Of a stretch of DNA of 64,000 nucleotides, positions 19,798 through 31,059 are shown piece after piece. This stretch comes from Leguminivora glycinivorella. Taxonomy: Eukaryota > Arthropoda > Insecta > Lepidoptera > Tortricidae. The stretch is taken from the NCBI RefSeq assembly GCF_023078275.1, contig NC_062981.1:20824846-20888845 (forward strand), read 5' to 3'. The notes under the pieces were generated by a model. It was not told the DNA's origin. It did not search any database and was given only the letters and a program-made list of their open reading frames with translations. Every line of letters begins with the position of its first letter. Position 1 is the stretch's first letter. The position numbers were made by a program, and so were the translations under genes.

Positions 19798-20542
19798 TTA
19801 AAATAGTTTGTAGTCCTTCTTAAATTTGTTTTTATTAATATCAAAATTGACAACGTTTCAAAATTTTCAATGTCCCTAAATCGAAAACCATTTCGAGATA
19901 TACGCTTGTAGATCACATAAATATTTTTTTTATTTTTTTTTTCCGTATTTTTAGTATAAAAAAATCTTAAAAATAGTTTAAAGGGGAAGTGACGACAAAT
20001 AGCTGATTTAGAGCTGCCACTATACCAAAAAAATCTTCCAGTTGGGATGTCACTTGAGTTTGACAGTGACACTTATCACAGTTCGTAGCAAAGATATTTA
20101 ACATTTCATGGCTTAGTCTATGGTTCGTAGTCATTCACCATTGGTTGACAGTGACACTTGGCAGTCAGACATACCGGACTGTTTGAGCTGACTGTTAAAA
20201 CTTTTTTTTTAGAAATGATTTTGTCGTTTTCTTAGGTGTATGAAACACATGTGACGTCACGAAGCTGTGTCTTGACGTTTGTAACTTACGCTCTTTCTGC
20301 TCGAAGTAGTAATAAGAAGGGATTTTCTCATTAAAATAGCAGTTTTTGGAAAAATAAAAAAATACGTGTATCTTTTAGTATTGAGTTCTTTCAAACCAAA
20401 CAATAAAAAGTAGTACCCAAAAATATGAAATGTTGTCAATTGTATTTATTTATCGCATATATCAATTAAATCCACAGTATAGTAGGTATATATATTATAG
20501 CTATAATCTAGTATTAGTAGTAGTATTAGTAGTAGTGTTTTG
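19798..20542. other. No gene recognised
   Basis: AT-rich; 'TTTGACAGTGACACTT' occurs near 20058 and similar words recur near 20147. No domain seen. Confidence 0.45.
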
Positions 20543-20787
20543 GTAATGTGGTGACGCGTTAAGAATTTCACCATCCCCTTTCTTCCCGTGGGTGTCGTAG
20601 AAGTCGACTGTGGGATATGGGTTAAATTGTGGCGTAGGCGAGAGGCTGGCAACCTGTCACTGCAATGTCACAATTTCGTTTTCTTTCAACCCCTTTTTGC
20701 CAAGAGTGGCACTGAAACTTTTGTAGTTCATGTGATCTGCCTACCTCTTTATGAGATACAGACGTGATTGTATGTATGTATGTATTC
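20543..20787 (+). mobile_element. SINE-C copy
   Basis: Runs 'TGTGGTGACGCGTTAAG' to '(TGTA)n'. No target duplication was identified. Confidence 0.8.
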
Positions 20788-21420
20788 CTCGTTCTATTTT
20801 TAAGATCTTCCACTGGGCCATGGTACTTAGCCAGTGGGCAATCGAGGACAGTTTGCTTATTTAATATTAAAATTTTTATTTTTAGGTTTTTCAATATCAA
20901 GGAATTTTGATCGCCAGTTCTCAGAGCTACCTAAGTAGCCAAAAGTATTTCCCGAGTTACAATTCAGAATCAAGACACAGAAACGTTAAATTATCTCCAA
21001 CATCAAAGACCCCACGATTATTCTAAAAGATTACGCATTAAATGATACACATTTTCTTTCATCTTCATTTCAAATATTATTCAGAAGTCATTCCTAGAAA
21101 AAAAAACAGATAACTGTTAATAACAAGCGTACATAAACTTTTATTGCGCATTAGATGACCCTTAATAGTACTAAAACACGTTTTTTTAGTAATTACAAGA
21201 GAAAAATCCAATTTAACGGCGGTAAAGACCCCCACATCTCGGGCCGGCTTCGCAGTAAATGAAGGACCTGATATATTGCCTACCTCCCTTTTCATTTCGA
21301 GAATACGGAGACAATTGTCGTCGAGCACCGCTGCGGAGAACGGACAATTTTTTGCAGCTAGAGATCTGTGTAAGTCAAATACCATTAAAAACGCGATGAA
21401 AATAGGAGTAAAATAAAATA
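20788..21420. other. No gene recognised
   Basis: The 117-codon minus frame here (21077-21430) begins at the edge of the MITE and has a hydrophobic start but no recognisable motif. Not annotated as a gene. Confidence 0.45.
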
Positions 21421-21560
21421 TAAGGTGCATTAGGGTAACACTGATAGTCGTCTTATTACGAATGTCGCATAAAAATCACCATTATTTCCATCATATCAAG
21501 ATTCCCCTTTCGGAATTACCAAAGCATTTCTGTCATTCGGAATTACCCTAATGCACCTTA
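21421..21560. mobile_element. 140-bp MITE with perfect 18-bp terminal repeats
   Basis: Ends TAAGGTGCATTAGGGTAA and TTACCCTAATGCACCTTA. The interior has a further inverted 'TTCGGAATTACC' motif near the right end. A target duplication is not clear. Confidence 0.8.
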
Positions 21561-21639
21561 CTTTAAAAAAAGCAAGCATTAACTTAGTAAGGAAGTGTAT
21601 AATTTGTGTGCATTTGTATTTTTCCTCTTTCGGGTGTAA

Positions 21640-21800
21640 AAAGCGCCTGGCATCTGTTAGCTCGTTGGGTGTACGACATTCGGAAAACTGCGGGGTACCT
21701 CTAGATGACCCCAAGGCAAAGGCTGGGATATGTGACGTACACGACGAGAGGCTCAGCAGTAGGCCATCAAAAGTAGAAAATGATGATGATAATAATGATA
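21640..21800 (+). mobile_element. LINE 3'-end remnant
   Basis: Related to 17160-17420 in reverse ('AGCGCCTGGCATCTGTTAGC', 'GAGGCTCAGCAGTAGGCCAT'), ending in a GAT-rich tail. Confidence 0.5.
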
Positions 21801-22637
21801 ATTATATCCTTAGATAATTATGACATTACGATCCATGAGAAACAAATCTATATGATTGTTATTTTTGACTTATTTTCATCTGCAATTATAATATTACTCC
21901 TGAAATGATCCTGTTCTTTAACATTCGTGTTGTAGAACCGAGCTGTATTTTTCTTACACGAATAATTATTAAAATCTTTGCACTAATTTAGCGAACATTA
22001 TTGAGAATGTAGGGAACATTTTTTTTTTAGTAGTAACACTAATATACATATATACAAATTATTTCATTATTTCAGTTTATAATCATAGAGAATGCTTTAA
22101 CGTTCTCTATTTTTCTTCTCCATCTTTGAAAATATTGGATCACAAAATGCTGCGGTACGCGACAGTTTGCGGCCCCGTACGTATTCAAGGCACGACATGA
22201 AATAATTTGTAGCCCATTCGCAGTGCATGTAACGGCTTTAAAAGTTACATTCTGGGACTTTTGCGCTTTGCTTTTTTATGTGTTTACACATTTACGTATT
22301 TGTTACAGCATTATAAAAAGCATACGTCAGCGATGCACTGACCAATGATGAAGACGATTTGATGAAAATGGCGGATATACTATATATTACATACTCATCC
22401 AGTGTATCTGACGCCCAACTTTCAATATATTTATTGAATACCCACTTACCAGCTTTTCAGAGGAGAAAAATATCACGACCCATGAGAGTCACTCAGACCA
22501 GTGAATCTGCAAGATATTAAAAGGTGTAGCCTCCAGTCAGTATTGGTCTAGCATAAAGAGGGACAAGAGGCCACTGCCGACCATACGGACGTACCTATAT
22601 TGTATAGTATATTTAAACATAAAATCACGTATTTAGG
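21801..22637. other. No feature seen
   Basis: AT-rich DNA; no coding motif or dispersed repeat recognised. Confidence 0.45.
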
Positions 22638-22639
22638 TA

Positions 22640-22774
22640 CAGTCAACCAATCTGAATCCTAGGTCACTGTAGAACTCTTTCACAGTAAAAGTTAAACTGA
22701 CTTCTATAGCAAATAAAGCACGGTGTCAATACGACAGGGTTCTAGAGTAGCCTAGGAGTCTAATTGGTTGACTG
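22640..22774. mobile_element. 135-bp MITE, CAGTCAACCAAT ends, TA TSD
   Basis: Ends CAGTCAACCAATCTGAATCC and ATTGGTTGACTG are inverted, and 'CCTAGG' recurs in both arms. Flanked by TA (22638-22639, 22775-22776). Confidence 0.8.
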
Positions 22775-22899
22775 TACATGTTTATGTCCCGAAATCTCTA
22801 GTGAATCCAAAGGCTGTCAGTACAAGTTACTGAAACACTACTCCATGATGCTTTTACGCGAAAGAGCACATGCTCGAACCCCAATTGGTATCAAAATGG

Positions 22900-23450
22900 G
22901 TTCCTAGGAACGTCAAGAAGCGAAACCTCATTTAAACTTGGCCGATTTGAGTTTGATTCCCTGAAGGAAAACTTGCATTGCATTCAGGCAAATCTGAACA
23001 TTGGTACACTTACATCAGAACCACAGGTTTGAATATACATGTACCATAGCTCAAGCAAACACATCTAACTACCAGTCAAACCATGACTGGGTTGTCCCTC
23101 TTTACTCACAGCTTGCAGCCTTGGGGCGTCAATGTTTGTAAGTTGAAGTCAACCCAGATACCGCTGGGGAGACAGCGTCATGGCGAATCTGTGTCACTGA
23201 CAAGCCCATAATTGGCAGGAAGCTGCGCAGGCTCGGGATAAGTGGCGTGCTCTCGTTTTGGAAGCCAAGATCCTCTTTCGATCACAGTGCCATACTAGGT
23301 AGTTAGTTATAAGTCAACAAAAACATAAAAAATGCCTCGTAAAGTGAGATTTAATTGCAACACAAAAATTTAGAACGCTCAAGGGCCTAAGACATATTTT
23401 CTATCACTGGCAAGTAACAATTTCAGTACAAAATGTGACACCCTTGGCAG
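22900..23450 (-). mobile_element. REP-3 copy split by a LINE fragment
   Basis: Reverse complement of the retroposon at 2057-2377, sharing 'ATGCCTCGTAAAGTGAG'-like and 'GCTTGCAGCCTTGGGGCGTC' segments. It is interrupted at 23154-23310. Confidence 0.65.
23154..23310 (+). mobile_element. Very short LINE C-terminal insert, 8-bp TSD
   Basis: 157 bp flanked by AAGTCAAC (23146-23153, 23311-23318). One frame reads 'NWQEAAQARDKWRALVLEAK', typical of LINE ORF2 C-termini. Extreme 5' truncation fits target-primed reverse transcription. Confidence 0.7.
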
Positions 23451-23530
23451 GAAACGCCCGCGCCGCGGTGTCAGTATACTTAAGTGGCGTGTTCTCATTT
23501 TGAAGGCCAAGATGTTTTTTGTATTTGAAC
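23440..23530 (+). mobile_element. Second copy of the same LINE C-terminal fragment
   Basis: 'AAGTGGCGTGTTCTCATTTT' and 'AAGGCCAAGAT' match 23154-23310 with substitutions and an indel. Confidence 0.55.
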
Positions 23531-23744
23531 ATTTTAAGGTAAAAGTATCAGTGCTCGACACTCAAATGCCTAATAGATGACAGTCTTCTGTCACATCTAT
23601 TATGATTGAAAGTGGTATCTACAGTAAATCTCTTTGAACATATTAGATTATCTTCAAAGAAAATATTTTAATTGGTATGTTTAAGTAGTTACACTTAATA
23701 GTAATTTAAATATTGTGTCATATAGTTGATAATTTCGAACTTTG
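23531..23744. other. No feature seen
   Basis: AT-rich, unrecognised. Confidence 0.45.
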
Positions 23745-23860
23745 CCACCGTGACCAAATGGAATGTAGTGTTTCAGGCATCCGTGGCTAAAACGAAGGAC
23801 GCTGATTCGAATCCAGCTTTGGACACTTGGAGGCCTTGATAATTTTTTCTTTGTATATTT
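23745..23860 (+). mobile_element. SINE-D, linear form
   Basis: A tRNA-like stretch with degraded B-box 'TGATTCGAATCC', then the tail 'GGACACTTGGAGGCCTTG' and 'TTTTTTCTTTGTATAT'. The same head and tail occur at 41229-41426, where an inverted copy of the tail precedes the head. Here no inverted copy is present. Confidence 0.65.
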
Positions 23861-23934
23861 ATAACTGTGAAATGAATTGTCGCCAGCGGTATTTCCGGAC
23901 CAATACGACCTTCAAATCTTCCAGAAAAGAGCGT

Positions 23935-24060
23935 ACACCCATCTTAAAGGCCGGCAACGCACCTCCAACACTTCTGGTGTTTGGGGTGTCCACGGGTGGC
24001 AGTGATCGTTTACCATCAGGCGACCGGTCTGCTCGTTTGCCTCCTATCCCATAAAAAAAC
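23935..24060 (+). repeat. REP-15 copy
   Basis: Contains 'CCGGCAACGCACCTCCAAC', 'TTTACCATCAGGCGACCG' and 'TGCTCGTTTGCCTCC'. Copies at 24640-24760 (-), 28510-28700 (-) and 34690-35000 (+). It is a familiar lepidopteran retroposon-like block. Confidence 0.6.
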
Positions 24061-24376
24061 ATATATATCGGTTTATAGGAATACTGTCTTTCAAGCACTT
24101 GAAAACAAAACAAGAAGTAAATTGTTACAAAAAGATTAGCAAATGGCCGTAAATAAATTTAATCTTTGCTTACAGACGTGGATATTTTTGTCGCAGCTGT
24201 GATTTGGAAACATAAAGCCAAGTTGGATTTAATTCAGACTAACTTTTAATGAATAAAGTTTACGAATCAAACGTTTCTGTTCTGTTAATTTTGTAGCATT
24301 TGCTAAAGATTTAAATCAGTTGCTTGGTAAAATGCGAAAATAAATCTTGCTGAATTATTTAGCTATTTATATAATT
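24061..24376. other. No feature seen
   Basis: AT-rich, no recognised repeat. Confidence 0.45.
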
Positions 24377-24387
24377 ATTTATTTACC

Positions 24388-24633
24388 CCGAGTCCCGTGT
24401 GGTGACGGGTTAAGAATTTCACCACCCCCTTTCTTCCCGTGGGTGTCGTAGAAGTCGACTGTGAGATATGGGTTAAATTGTGGCGTAGGCGAGAGGCTGG
24501 CAACCTGTCACTGCAATGTCACAATTTCGATTTCTTTCAGCCCCTTTTTGCCAAGAGTGGCACTGAAACTTAGTAGTTCATGTGCTCTGCCTACCCCTTT
24601 ATGGGATACAGACTTGATTATATGTATGTATGT
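24388..24633 (+). mobile_element. SINE-C copy with 11-bp TSD
   Basis: Flanked by ATTTATTTACC (24377-24387, 24634-24644), ends in (TGTA)n. Confidence 0.85.
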
Positions 24634-24639
24634 ATTTAT

Positions 24640-24760
24640 TTACCTTTTTTATGATATAGACAACAAACGAGCAGATGAGCCGCCTGATGGGAAGCACTCA
24701 TCACCGCCCATGGACTATCGAACCAACTGAATCATGACCCATTTGGCAGATAATTCGTTT
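24640..24760 (-). repeat. REP-15 copy, inverted
   Basis: 'AACAAACGAGCAGATGAGCC' and 'CACCGCCCATGGACTATCG' match the REP-15 core in reverse. Confidence 0.55.
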
Positions 24761-25590
24761 GAAACTTTCAAACTATTGTCCCAGAGCTGTAAGAACCTCT
24801 TTTTGACACATGACAGCGTCCACAATACGTAAACTTGCGCAACCTAATGAAATTTTAAATAAAATCCTGTAATAATACTTTAAAAAATCAAGTACTTAAA
24901 AACAATATTTCTTTTCCTTTAAACATAATCTTACACATGTTACATTTTTGCGGATCTTCGTTAGTGAGTATTTTACGATATTAATTTATCACGCAGGATT
25001 TACTTATTATGTCATTTATCATTCATTTTTATTTTTAAACTAGTGCTGTGGCAGAGTCTGTCATTTCGATTCAAATGACATTTCAGTAAGTTGATAGAAA
25101 TCGTATATTTGTTTAAGCGCCTCCTTGTACATAGGGCCTAATCGATTCAACCAATTCGAAATTAATCGTTAGATTTGGCAAACGATACGTCTTAGCCACA
25201 TCGCAACATACTTCAAAACAAATGTGTCAAAAATGTGAACTTACACATCCGGGACAATAAGGTCGCTTATAATGCACTTACGTCGTTTTAACATTTTTCA
25301 CTACACACATGTCAGTGTCTAATAAAATGATAACAAGTTTGTCACCAAGGAAACCGTATCCTCAAGCGAATTTCGATCTACTTACATTTAGACGGTTTAG
25401 CAAAATGAGCTGATGGTGGGCCATGAATGTCATGATTCAGTTGGTTCGATAGGACAGTGGAGCCACTTATGCGTTATCAGCCAATTTTTTTGCGTTTTCA
25501 GCATCGGTCCCATAACAAAAGTTGTTCATTATGACATGACCTCAAAAGTCACTATGCAAAGTTTGAACGGTTCTTTACATTTCACAGTGT
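24761..25590. other. No gene recognised
   Basis: AT-rich. The 82-codon + frame beginning at 25413 runs into the SINE-B block at 25592 and has no motif. Confidence 0.45.
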
Positions 25591-25591
25591 T

Positions 25592-26083
25592 ATCATCCTC
25601 CTTGCGTTATCCCGGTATTTGCTACGGCTCGTGGGAGCCTGGGGTCCGCTTTGACAACTAATCCCAAGATTCAGTATAATGATTTGGTCTCAAAATATAA
25701 TGATGTCGATATCTTCAACTCACGGTTAGCCGTATTCAGGAGGCAAGTTGTCAAGGTTCTTGGCCATCGTACACCACAACAACAACATAACTAGAATTGA
25801 TGATTTAATTATGAATTGTTTAATTTGTTTAATTTATTTATTAATTTTAATATAATTTAAAGTGATAAAAAAAATGTAATTTGTAATTTTAGGATAGGTT
25901 TTAATACACATTTATATTTTTTCTTGCTGTGCATACATGTTTTGGATGGCATTCTTATTTTAAACCTGTAACTTGTAGCTGCTATAATAATGTATAGAAT
26001 GTTGTCTGTTTTGTGTGCCTTATGAATAAAATAAATTAAAATAAATTTGGTGTAGGCACTAGTTTTACGAAAGCGACTGCCAT
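25592..26083 (-). mobile_element. SINE-B fragment interrupted by a LINE tail
   Basis: The left piece (25592-25671, 'CCTTGCGTTATCCCGG') and right piece (26045-26083, 'TTTGGTGTAGGCACTAGT') are adjacent in intact SINE-B. The gap holds the CR1-like tail at 25672-26044. Confidence 0.75.
25672..26044 (+). mobile_element. CR1-like LINE 3' end inserted in SINE-B
   Basis: Encodes the end of ORF2 ('YNDVDIFNSRLAVFRRQV', stop after 'RTPQQQHN'), then a 3' untranslated region ending 'AATAAAATAAATTAAAATAA'. Extreme 5' truncation. Confidence 0.75.
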
Positions 26084-26424
26084 TTATTTCATCGTGTATT
26101 GTGTTATTAAAAAATCTGAATCAAAACTAATCACAACAGGTGCTTTTCTCAAAGCACGGAACCCTAAATATAACCTTTTTATAAAATAAAAACCCTATTT
26201 ACCCATTTCTGTCATCCTTTCCCTTAATCGGGAATTTCCGTACAATTTCGGCTTTGCCCATTAGTGGGACAGAACGGAACTTAACCTTTTTTATCAGGAA
26301 ACCGAGGCCGGCGGTATACGCAATTGAAACAGACAGACATATACGTTGATAGATACACACACACACACACATAAACACATAAGATATATAAGTACTTACT
26401 AACATATATATACATACAGACATA
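26084..26424. other. No gene; (AC)n microsatellite
   Basis: (AC)n at about 26355-26371; otherwise unrecognised. Confidence 0.5.
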
Positions 26425-26435
26425 TAAGTTGATAG

Positions 26436-26680
26436 TTGCCTGTGTGGTGACGGGTTAAGAATTTCACCACCTCCTTCCCGTGGGTGTCGTAGAAGTCGAC
26501 TATGGTATATGGGTTAAATTGTGGAGTAGGCGAGAGGCTGGCAACCTGTCACTGCAATGCCACAGTTTCGTTTTCTTTCAACCCTTTATTTGCCAAGAGT
26601 GGCACTGAAGCTTTAGTAGTTTCATGCGCTCTGCCTACCCCTTTATGGGATACAGGCGTGATTGTATGTATGTATGTATG
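26436..26680 (+). mobile_element. SINE-C copy with 11-bp TSD
   Basis: Flanked by TAAGTTGATAG (26425-26435, 26681-26691), (TGTA)n tail. Confidence 0.85.
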
Positions 26681-26777
26681 TAAGTTGATAGATTTCGAAT
26701 GTGATGTATTAGGTTAATATTTGTTGGTAGTTCAGTTTTGTTTGTATGCGAACCGCGCAAAACTTGCGAGAGGAAAT

Positions 26778-26998
26778 AAGGTGCAGCGGGGCAATTTCGA
26801 CTGGGGGGTCAAATGCAACAAATTAATTTTTTTTCTATTATTTTCAGTGTTTTCATTATTAATTAGAGTGTCCACTGGTTATATGAGGCACGCATGCTCA
26901 GTGGATACATGTGGAACTCATTTTAATAGTGTAATAATGGAAAAAATAGATCAGTTACATTTGCCCCTCAGTCGAGATTTGCTCCGCTGTACCTTACT
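26778..26998. mobile_element. REP-5 element with imperfect terminal repeats
   Basis: Ends 'AAGGTGCAGCGGGGCAATTT' and 'ATTTGCTCCGCTGTACCTTA' are inverted with small differences. A partial copy is at 4655-4755. Confidence 0.7.
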
Positions 26999-27792
26999 TA
27001 TACATTGAACGGGATCAATAACCTAAATATCTTTTTGTTCAAATACACAAGAACAATTGTTCAAATACTACACATTTGAAATGTTCAAATGTTCATAATG
27101 TAATATTCATTATTTGTTATTTTTCAAAGCAATAGCTAATTTTATGATTTTAATTTAAGGACAGGAGGTATTTTGATTACCAAAGATTTTTCGTATCAGT
27201 AAACGTTTAGTTCTTTGTTTTGCGTGGTCTATGTGTGTGTGTATATGTCTTTCACAGCCGCCTTACAGCCTTAAACAGCTTGAAAGCAACATTTGTATGC
27301 GCGAAGCTCAAACGCTCTGATGTTCTTTTGTTACATTGTCCCACTCGTACACTGATGTTCTTTTGTCATGTTGTCCCGCTCGCACACAAAGGGCTTAAAA
27401 GCCTTTTTTTTTTACGAAATATCAGCTTTTTAAAATTGAAGATATTTAAAGGTGAGTTGGTTTTTGAAATGTTTATTTTCTGAAATCTTTGATCATTGTG
27501 TTCCTTTTATTGAGTAAAAATTTTGCCTCAATTTTTTTTTAGTTTTTATCTATTTATACGGAGTATTTAGAGATGTATTAAATTTAAATAGAAATCTAGT
27601 TTTGTCTTGTGACGTTTGACTAACATGTCCCGAGAGATGAATGGCGCAGCCGGTAGGATTATAAACCCACACTCTCAAAATAAAATTGTATTTCGAATCA
27701 GATTACAACAGTTTATTTCATAGTAAAAGGAATCACTAATATCTTTCGAGCAGGTGACCCTAACGATAATCTTGTTTAGCTTATTTTTTATT
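26999..27792. other. No gene recognised
   Basis: A short duplicated phrase, 'CTGATGTTCTTTTGT', occurs at about 27317 and 27352. No domain in the open frames. Confidence 0.45.
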
Positions 27793-28052
27793 AACCCCCG
27801 ACGCAAAAACGAAGGGGTGTTATAAGTTTGACGTGTCTGTCTGTCTGTCTGTCCGTCTGTCTGTCTGTCTGTCTGTTTGTCTTTCTTTGTGTGTGTCTGT
27901 CTGTGGCATCGTAGCTCTCGAACGGATGAACCGATTGAGTTTTTTTTGTCTGAAAGCTGAGTTAGTCGGGAGTGTTCTTAGCCATGTTTTATGAAAACCG
28001 GTCCACTAGGTCGCGGTCGGGGGTTTTTTCAAAATTTTAATTTTGTGGTTAG
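27793..28052 (+). repeat. REP-8 copy with long (CTGT)n
   Basis: Starts 'AACCCCCGACGCAAAAACG'; the (CTGT/CTGTC)n tract is expanded relative to 8691-8897. Ends 'TTTTCAAAATTTTAATTTTG'. Confidence 0.75.
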
Positions 28053-28119
28053 GTTATAGAACGTCAGTGATAGACAAGCAAATAGCGCTCCTGATCTTAG
28101 GTAGCCTTTATTATCTATT

Positions 28120-28270
28120 CGCGTGCACGACTGGTACTGCCCTTATTTTCTAGGGTTTTCCATGTTAAACTGTTTGGTGTCATATTAGTACCAACGGCTG
28201 CCACTAGCATTAATGTTGGACAAGATAAGATGGACGTGTATTTATAACAAGATGGACGTGTATTTATGAC
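28120..28270 (+). repeat. REP-18 copy
   Basis: Shares 'CACTAGCATTAATGTTGGAC'-type sequence and the surrounding 130 bp with 52968-53098. Confidence 0.6.
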
Positions 28271-28312
28271 GCTAACAACTTTAATAAATAAAACTCGCGT
28301 GAGACTCAAACA

Positions 28313-28495
28313 TATTTAAAAATATTTTAAGCGGGTGACTCACGTGTTAAGGCCATATAACGTTCGGCATGTTTCGATCCATTTCCGAGGATCTTTCACA
28401 AGAGTAGCGACCCCGCCTTTAGATGTCGAGAGCGCGACGCGATGACGTTATATCGACTTAACACGTGAGAAATCCGCTTAAAATATTTTTAAATA
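28313..28495. mobile_element. Foldback MITE, TATTTAAAAATATTTTAAGC ends
   Basis: Left 'TTTAAAAATATTTTAAGCGG' and right 'CCGCTTAAAATATTTTTAAA' are inverted, and inner 'CACGTGTTAAG' faces 'CTTAACACGTG'. 183 bp. Confidence 0.75.
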
Positions 28496-28509
28496 CAACT
28501 TTTTTTTTT

Positions 28510-28700
28510 CTTATTTTATGATTTTTTTATGAAAGCATCGTCGCCGCCCATGGACATAAGCAACATCAGGGGAGCCACTTATGCGTTGCCGACCTTTGAG
28601 AACCCTAAATACCTGCTTCTTAAAGAACCCCATGTCATAGCGCAAGGGGAACACCTCAAAAGGTAGCTCATTCCACAACTTGCACGTTTAATACTCTTTT
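28510..28700 (-). repeat. REP-15 copy, inverted
   Basis: 'CGTCGCCGCCCATGGACATA' and 'GCCACTTATGCGTTGCCGAC' match the REP-15 block in reverse. Confidence 0.55.
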
Positions 28701-28733
28701 TTATAATTTGTTTCAGAAACATTGACTTGTAAA

Positions 28734-28967
28734 TTATTGATTGTTAATCAGTGTGTAAGCAACACACTTTAATGTCGAATTTATGTCATAATTGTAAGTA
28801 GTCAGATCATTCCCTTGTATGATTATAGTGTCATCAGCAAAGAGAAAGCACGCATTTGATAACACGTTAGGCAAGTCATTTATATAAACTATAAATAAGA
28901 GCAGTCCCAGATGTATTATGGTGTACCGCAAAGGAGTACTTTGCGGTACACCATAGTACATTTTCAA
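28734..28967 (-). pseudogene. CR1-like reverse transcriptase fragment
   Basis: The minus-strand frame carries the RT catalytic region: 'LLLFIVYINDLPNVLSNACF' then 'LFADDTIIIQGNDLTTY'. The preceding 'YGVPQ' motif is disrupted by a perfect inverted duplication (28917-28955), which replaces the expected GSxLGP loop by unrelated residues. Only about 75 residues remain and the N- and C-terminal parts are missing, so it is a dead fragment. Confidence 0.8.
28917..28955. repeat. Perfect 17-bp inverted repeat in the RT fragment
   Basis: 'TATGGTGTACCGCAAAG', five bases, then 'CTTTGCGGTACACCATA'. It duplicates the codons for the RT motif GVPQ in reverse. Confidence 0.9.
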
Positions 28968-29206
28968 TGAACGTGAAATTCGACCAGGTTACTTAAACCA
29001 CAAATTAAGTGGAGGCTTGACAAACAAATCTCGTCCGATTCCAAGTCAACTAGACGAAGGGGGTCTAAGGGAGGGATTAAGTCCGCAACGAGCCAATTAG
29101 GCGTATAACCAAAGTCTCCGAGATAACTTAATGGATTAGTAAGCTCAAGTGGGCTGGAATAGTCTGCAAAACTATGACATGCAGTGCGTCGCGTTTTATA
29201 ACATAA

Positions 29207-29346
29207 CTATACTCTGTCAAACAAGTCTGTCAGTAAATAAGAACACAGAAAACTATATGCGTCCTTTTCTTTAGGGTGCTAGAGAAAAGGATACCTATAG
29301 TTTTCTTTGTTCTTATTTACTGACAGACTTGTTTGACAGAATATAG
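29207..29346. mobile_element. 140-bp foldback MITE
   Basis: Left 'CTCTGTCAAACAAGTCTGTC' faces right 'GACAGACTTGTTTGACAGA', with arms of over 50 bp continuing through 'AGTAAATAAGAACA'. TA-flanked, mariner-like. Confidence 0.75.
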
Positions 29347-29564
29347 CTTTTGCCCGCGGCTTCGCTAGCGATAAATTTGTAAATTGCGGAATGATCCATA
29401 CAAACTTACACCCCTCATTTTAGGGAAGTGGGGGATTAGAAAGAGACAAAAAGTAGCCTATGTCACTTTCCATCGCTTTAACTATCTCCAGTTAAAAAAT
29501 CACGTCAATTCGTCGCTCTGATTTGCTTTGAAGGACGGACAAAGAGACAGCATATTAGTATGGA
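29345..29564 (-). mobile_element. HEL-1 copy
   Basis: 'TTGCCCGCGGCTTCGCTAGC' at the left and 'ATATTAGTATGGA|T' at the right are the reverse of the TC...CTAG ends. The left end has lost the CTAG. Abuts the MITE at 29207-29346. Confidence 0.7.
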
Positions 29565-30057
29565 TAAATAGGCAACCAAGACTTTGTGAGCATTTCTTTT
29601 ATGAAATGTGATATTTTTGAAAAAAATATGTAATTTCTGCTCAGAATTACTAGCTTTTTCAATCGTAGTAGTTAAAAAATTGTCCTATACGATTTTTTCT
29701 TATTTTGTTACCATTTTCCGTACTATGTTGTGTGGGGTAACAAAAGAGGAAAGTAACAAAAATGTATGGAAATTTTGGGACACTTTTTGTCTCCCAGAGA
29801 GATAGAAAATACTCGTGATTCTGAGTACAATTGACCTAAAATTCCCTAAAAAAATCATAATAAAAGATGGCAAAAAAAAGAAATCCTCTTGTATGGGTAG
29901 CTACATTTTTTTTTGAAGTCTAAGTCACGATAGTATAATCGCCATCGGTGGCCTATTTCACAATACTGAAATTTGCCGCCACACAGTGACACTTTGCCGT
30001 TCATTGCATGTTCGACAAGGAAATATTGACGCTGAGTAACAATGTTATTTATCAACT
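29565..30057. other. No gene recognised
   Basis: 'GATTCTGAGTAC' at about 29817 echoes the MITE of 13375-13694. No coding motif. Confidence 0.4.
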
Positions 30058-30069
30058 ATTATAAAATTT

Positions 30070-30316
30070 CCCGTGTGGTGACGGGTTAAGAATTTCACCA
30101 CCCCCTTTCTTCCCGTGGGTGTCGTAGAAAGCGACTGTGGGATATGGGTTAAATTGTGGCGTAGGCGAGAGGCTGGCAACCTGTCACTGCAATGTCACAG
30201 TTTCGTTTTCTTTCAACCCTTTATTTGCCAAGAGTGGCACTGAAACTTGAGTAGTTTCATGTGCTCTGCCTACCCCTTTATGGGATACAGGCGTGATTGT
30301 ATGTATGTATGTATGT
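30070..30316 (+). mobile_element. SINE-C copy with 12-bp TSD
   Basis: Flanked by ATTATAAAATTT (30058-30069, 30317-30328), (TGTA)n tail. Confidence 0.88.
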
Positions 30317-30574
30317 ATTATAAAATTTATTATAAAATTTTCATTGGACATGTAAATAAGGATTTTTAAATTCCAAGGTAAATCTAAAATTATTCATTTT
30401 CTGACACATTCATACAGTTAATATGATTTGTCCGTTTTTCAGAAGCAAATGTATGCAAATCCTATACTGGCGCTGCCACGATACGTGAATTTTGACACGC
30501 TTTTTATTCTTCCTAGCTAACGAATTAAATAATTCATTTTACATTTGAAACTTGATCGCCAAGTCACGGTATAA

Positions 30575-30793
30575 TAAAGAGTACTATCGTACAGTATGGC
30601 CACTCCCGCTCCCAACTGAAAGTGCCGCCCACCCCCTCTCGGTTACCTCACAGTTACCGCCTGTCAAAAACGCGAACAGTCGATCTGTCATATCTCACTC
30701 ATCAAGCATGGTACGCGTTCACCTACACGACCTTAGACTGTGTGCTAGGAACGCGCCTCTTTCATATATTTGATCGCCAGTGTCCGAGATGTG
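30575..30793 (+). repeat. REP-13 copy
   Basis: 'GGCCACTCCCGCTCCCAACT' through 'GATCGCCAGTGTCCGAGATG'; the most complete + copy. The open frames across it are not conserved in the other copies. Confidence 0.7.
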
Positions 30794-31059
30794 ACACTGG
30801 TGTACAGGAGCGTTCAAGGTGCTCACAAATACCTGAACACACCTGTATTGTCAAGGCGTGTTTAGATATTTTTGCTGAAGCAGTGATGACCACTGCACAC
30901 ATACTCAAGACTATATTTGCATGTATTATACACGGTGTAACTTGAGGAAACCGAAAGATTTTAACTACGCATTTCTGAGGGCAAAATAAAGATAAAATGT
31001 AATATGACGTCAAGCAAATTTCACCAAAAATAGTTTTTTTGTATTTTTTTTAGCTTTTA

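Noticed and set aside
21077..21430. 117-codon minus frame with hydrophobic start
   Set aside because: Starts at the terminal repeat of a MITE, lacks any recognisable domain and has no splice or conservation support.
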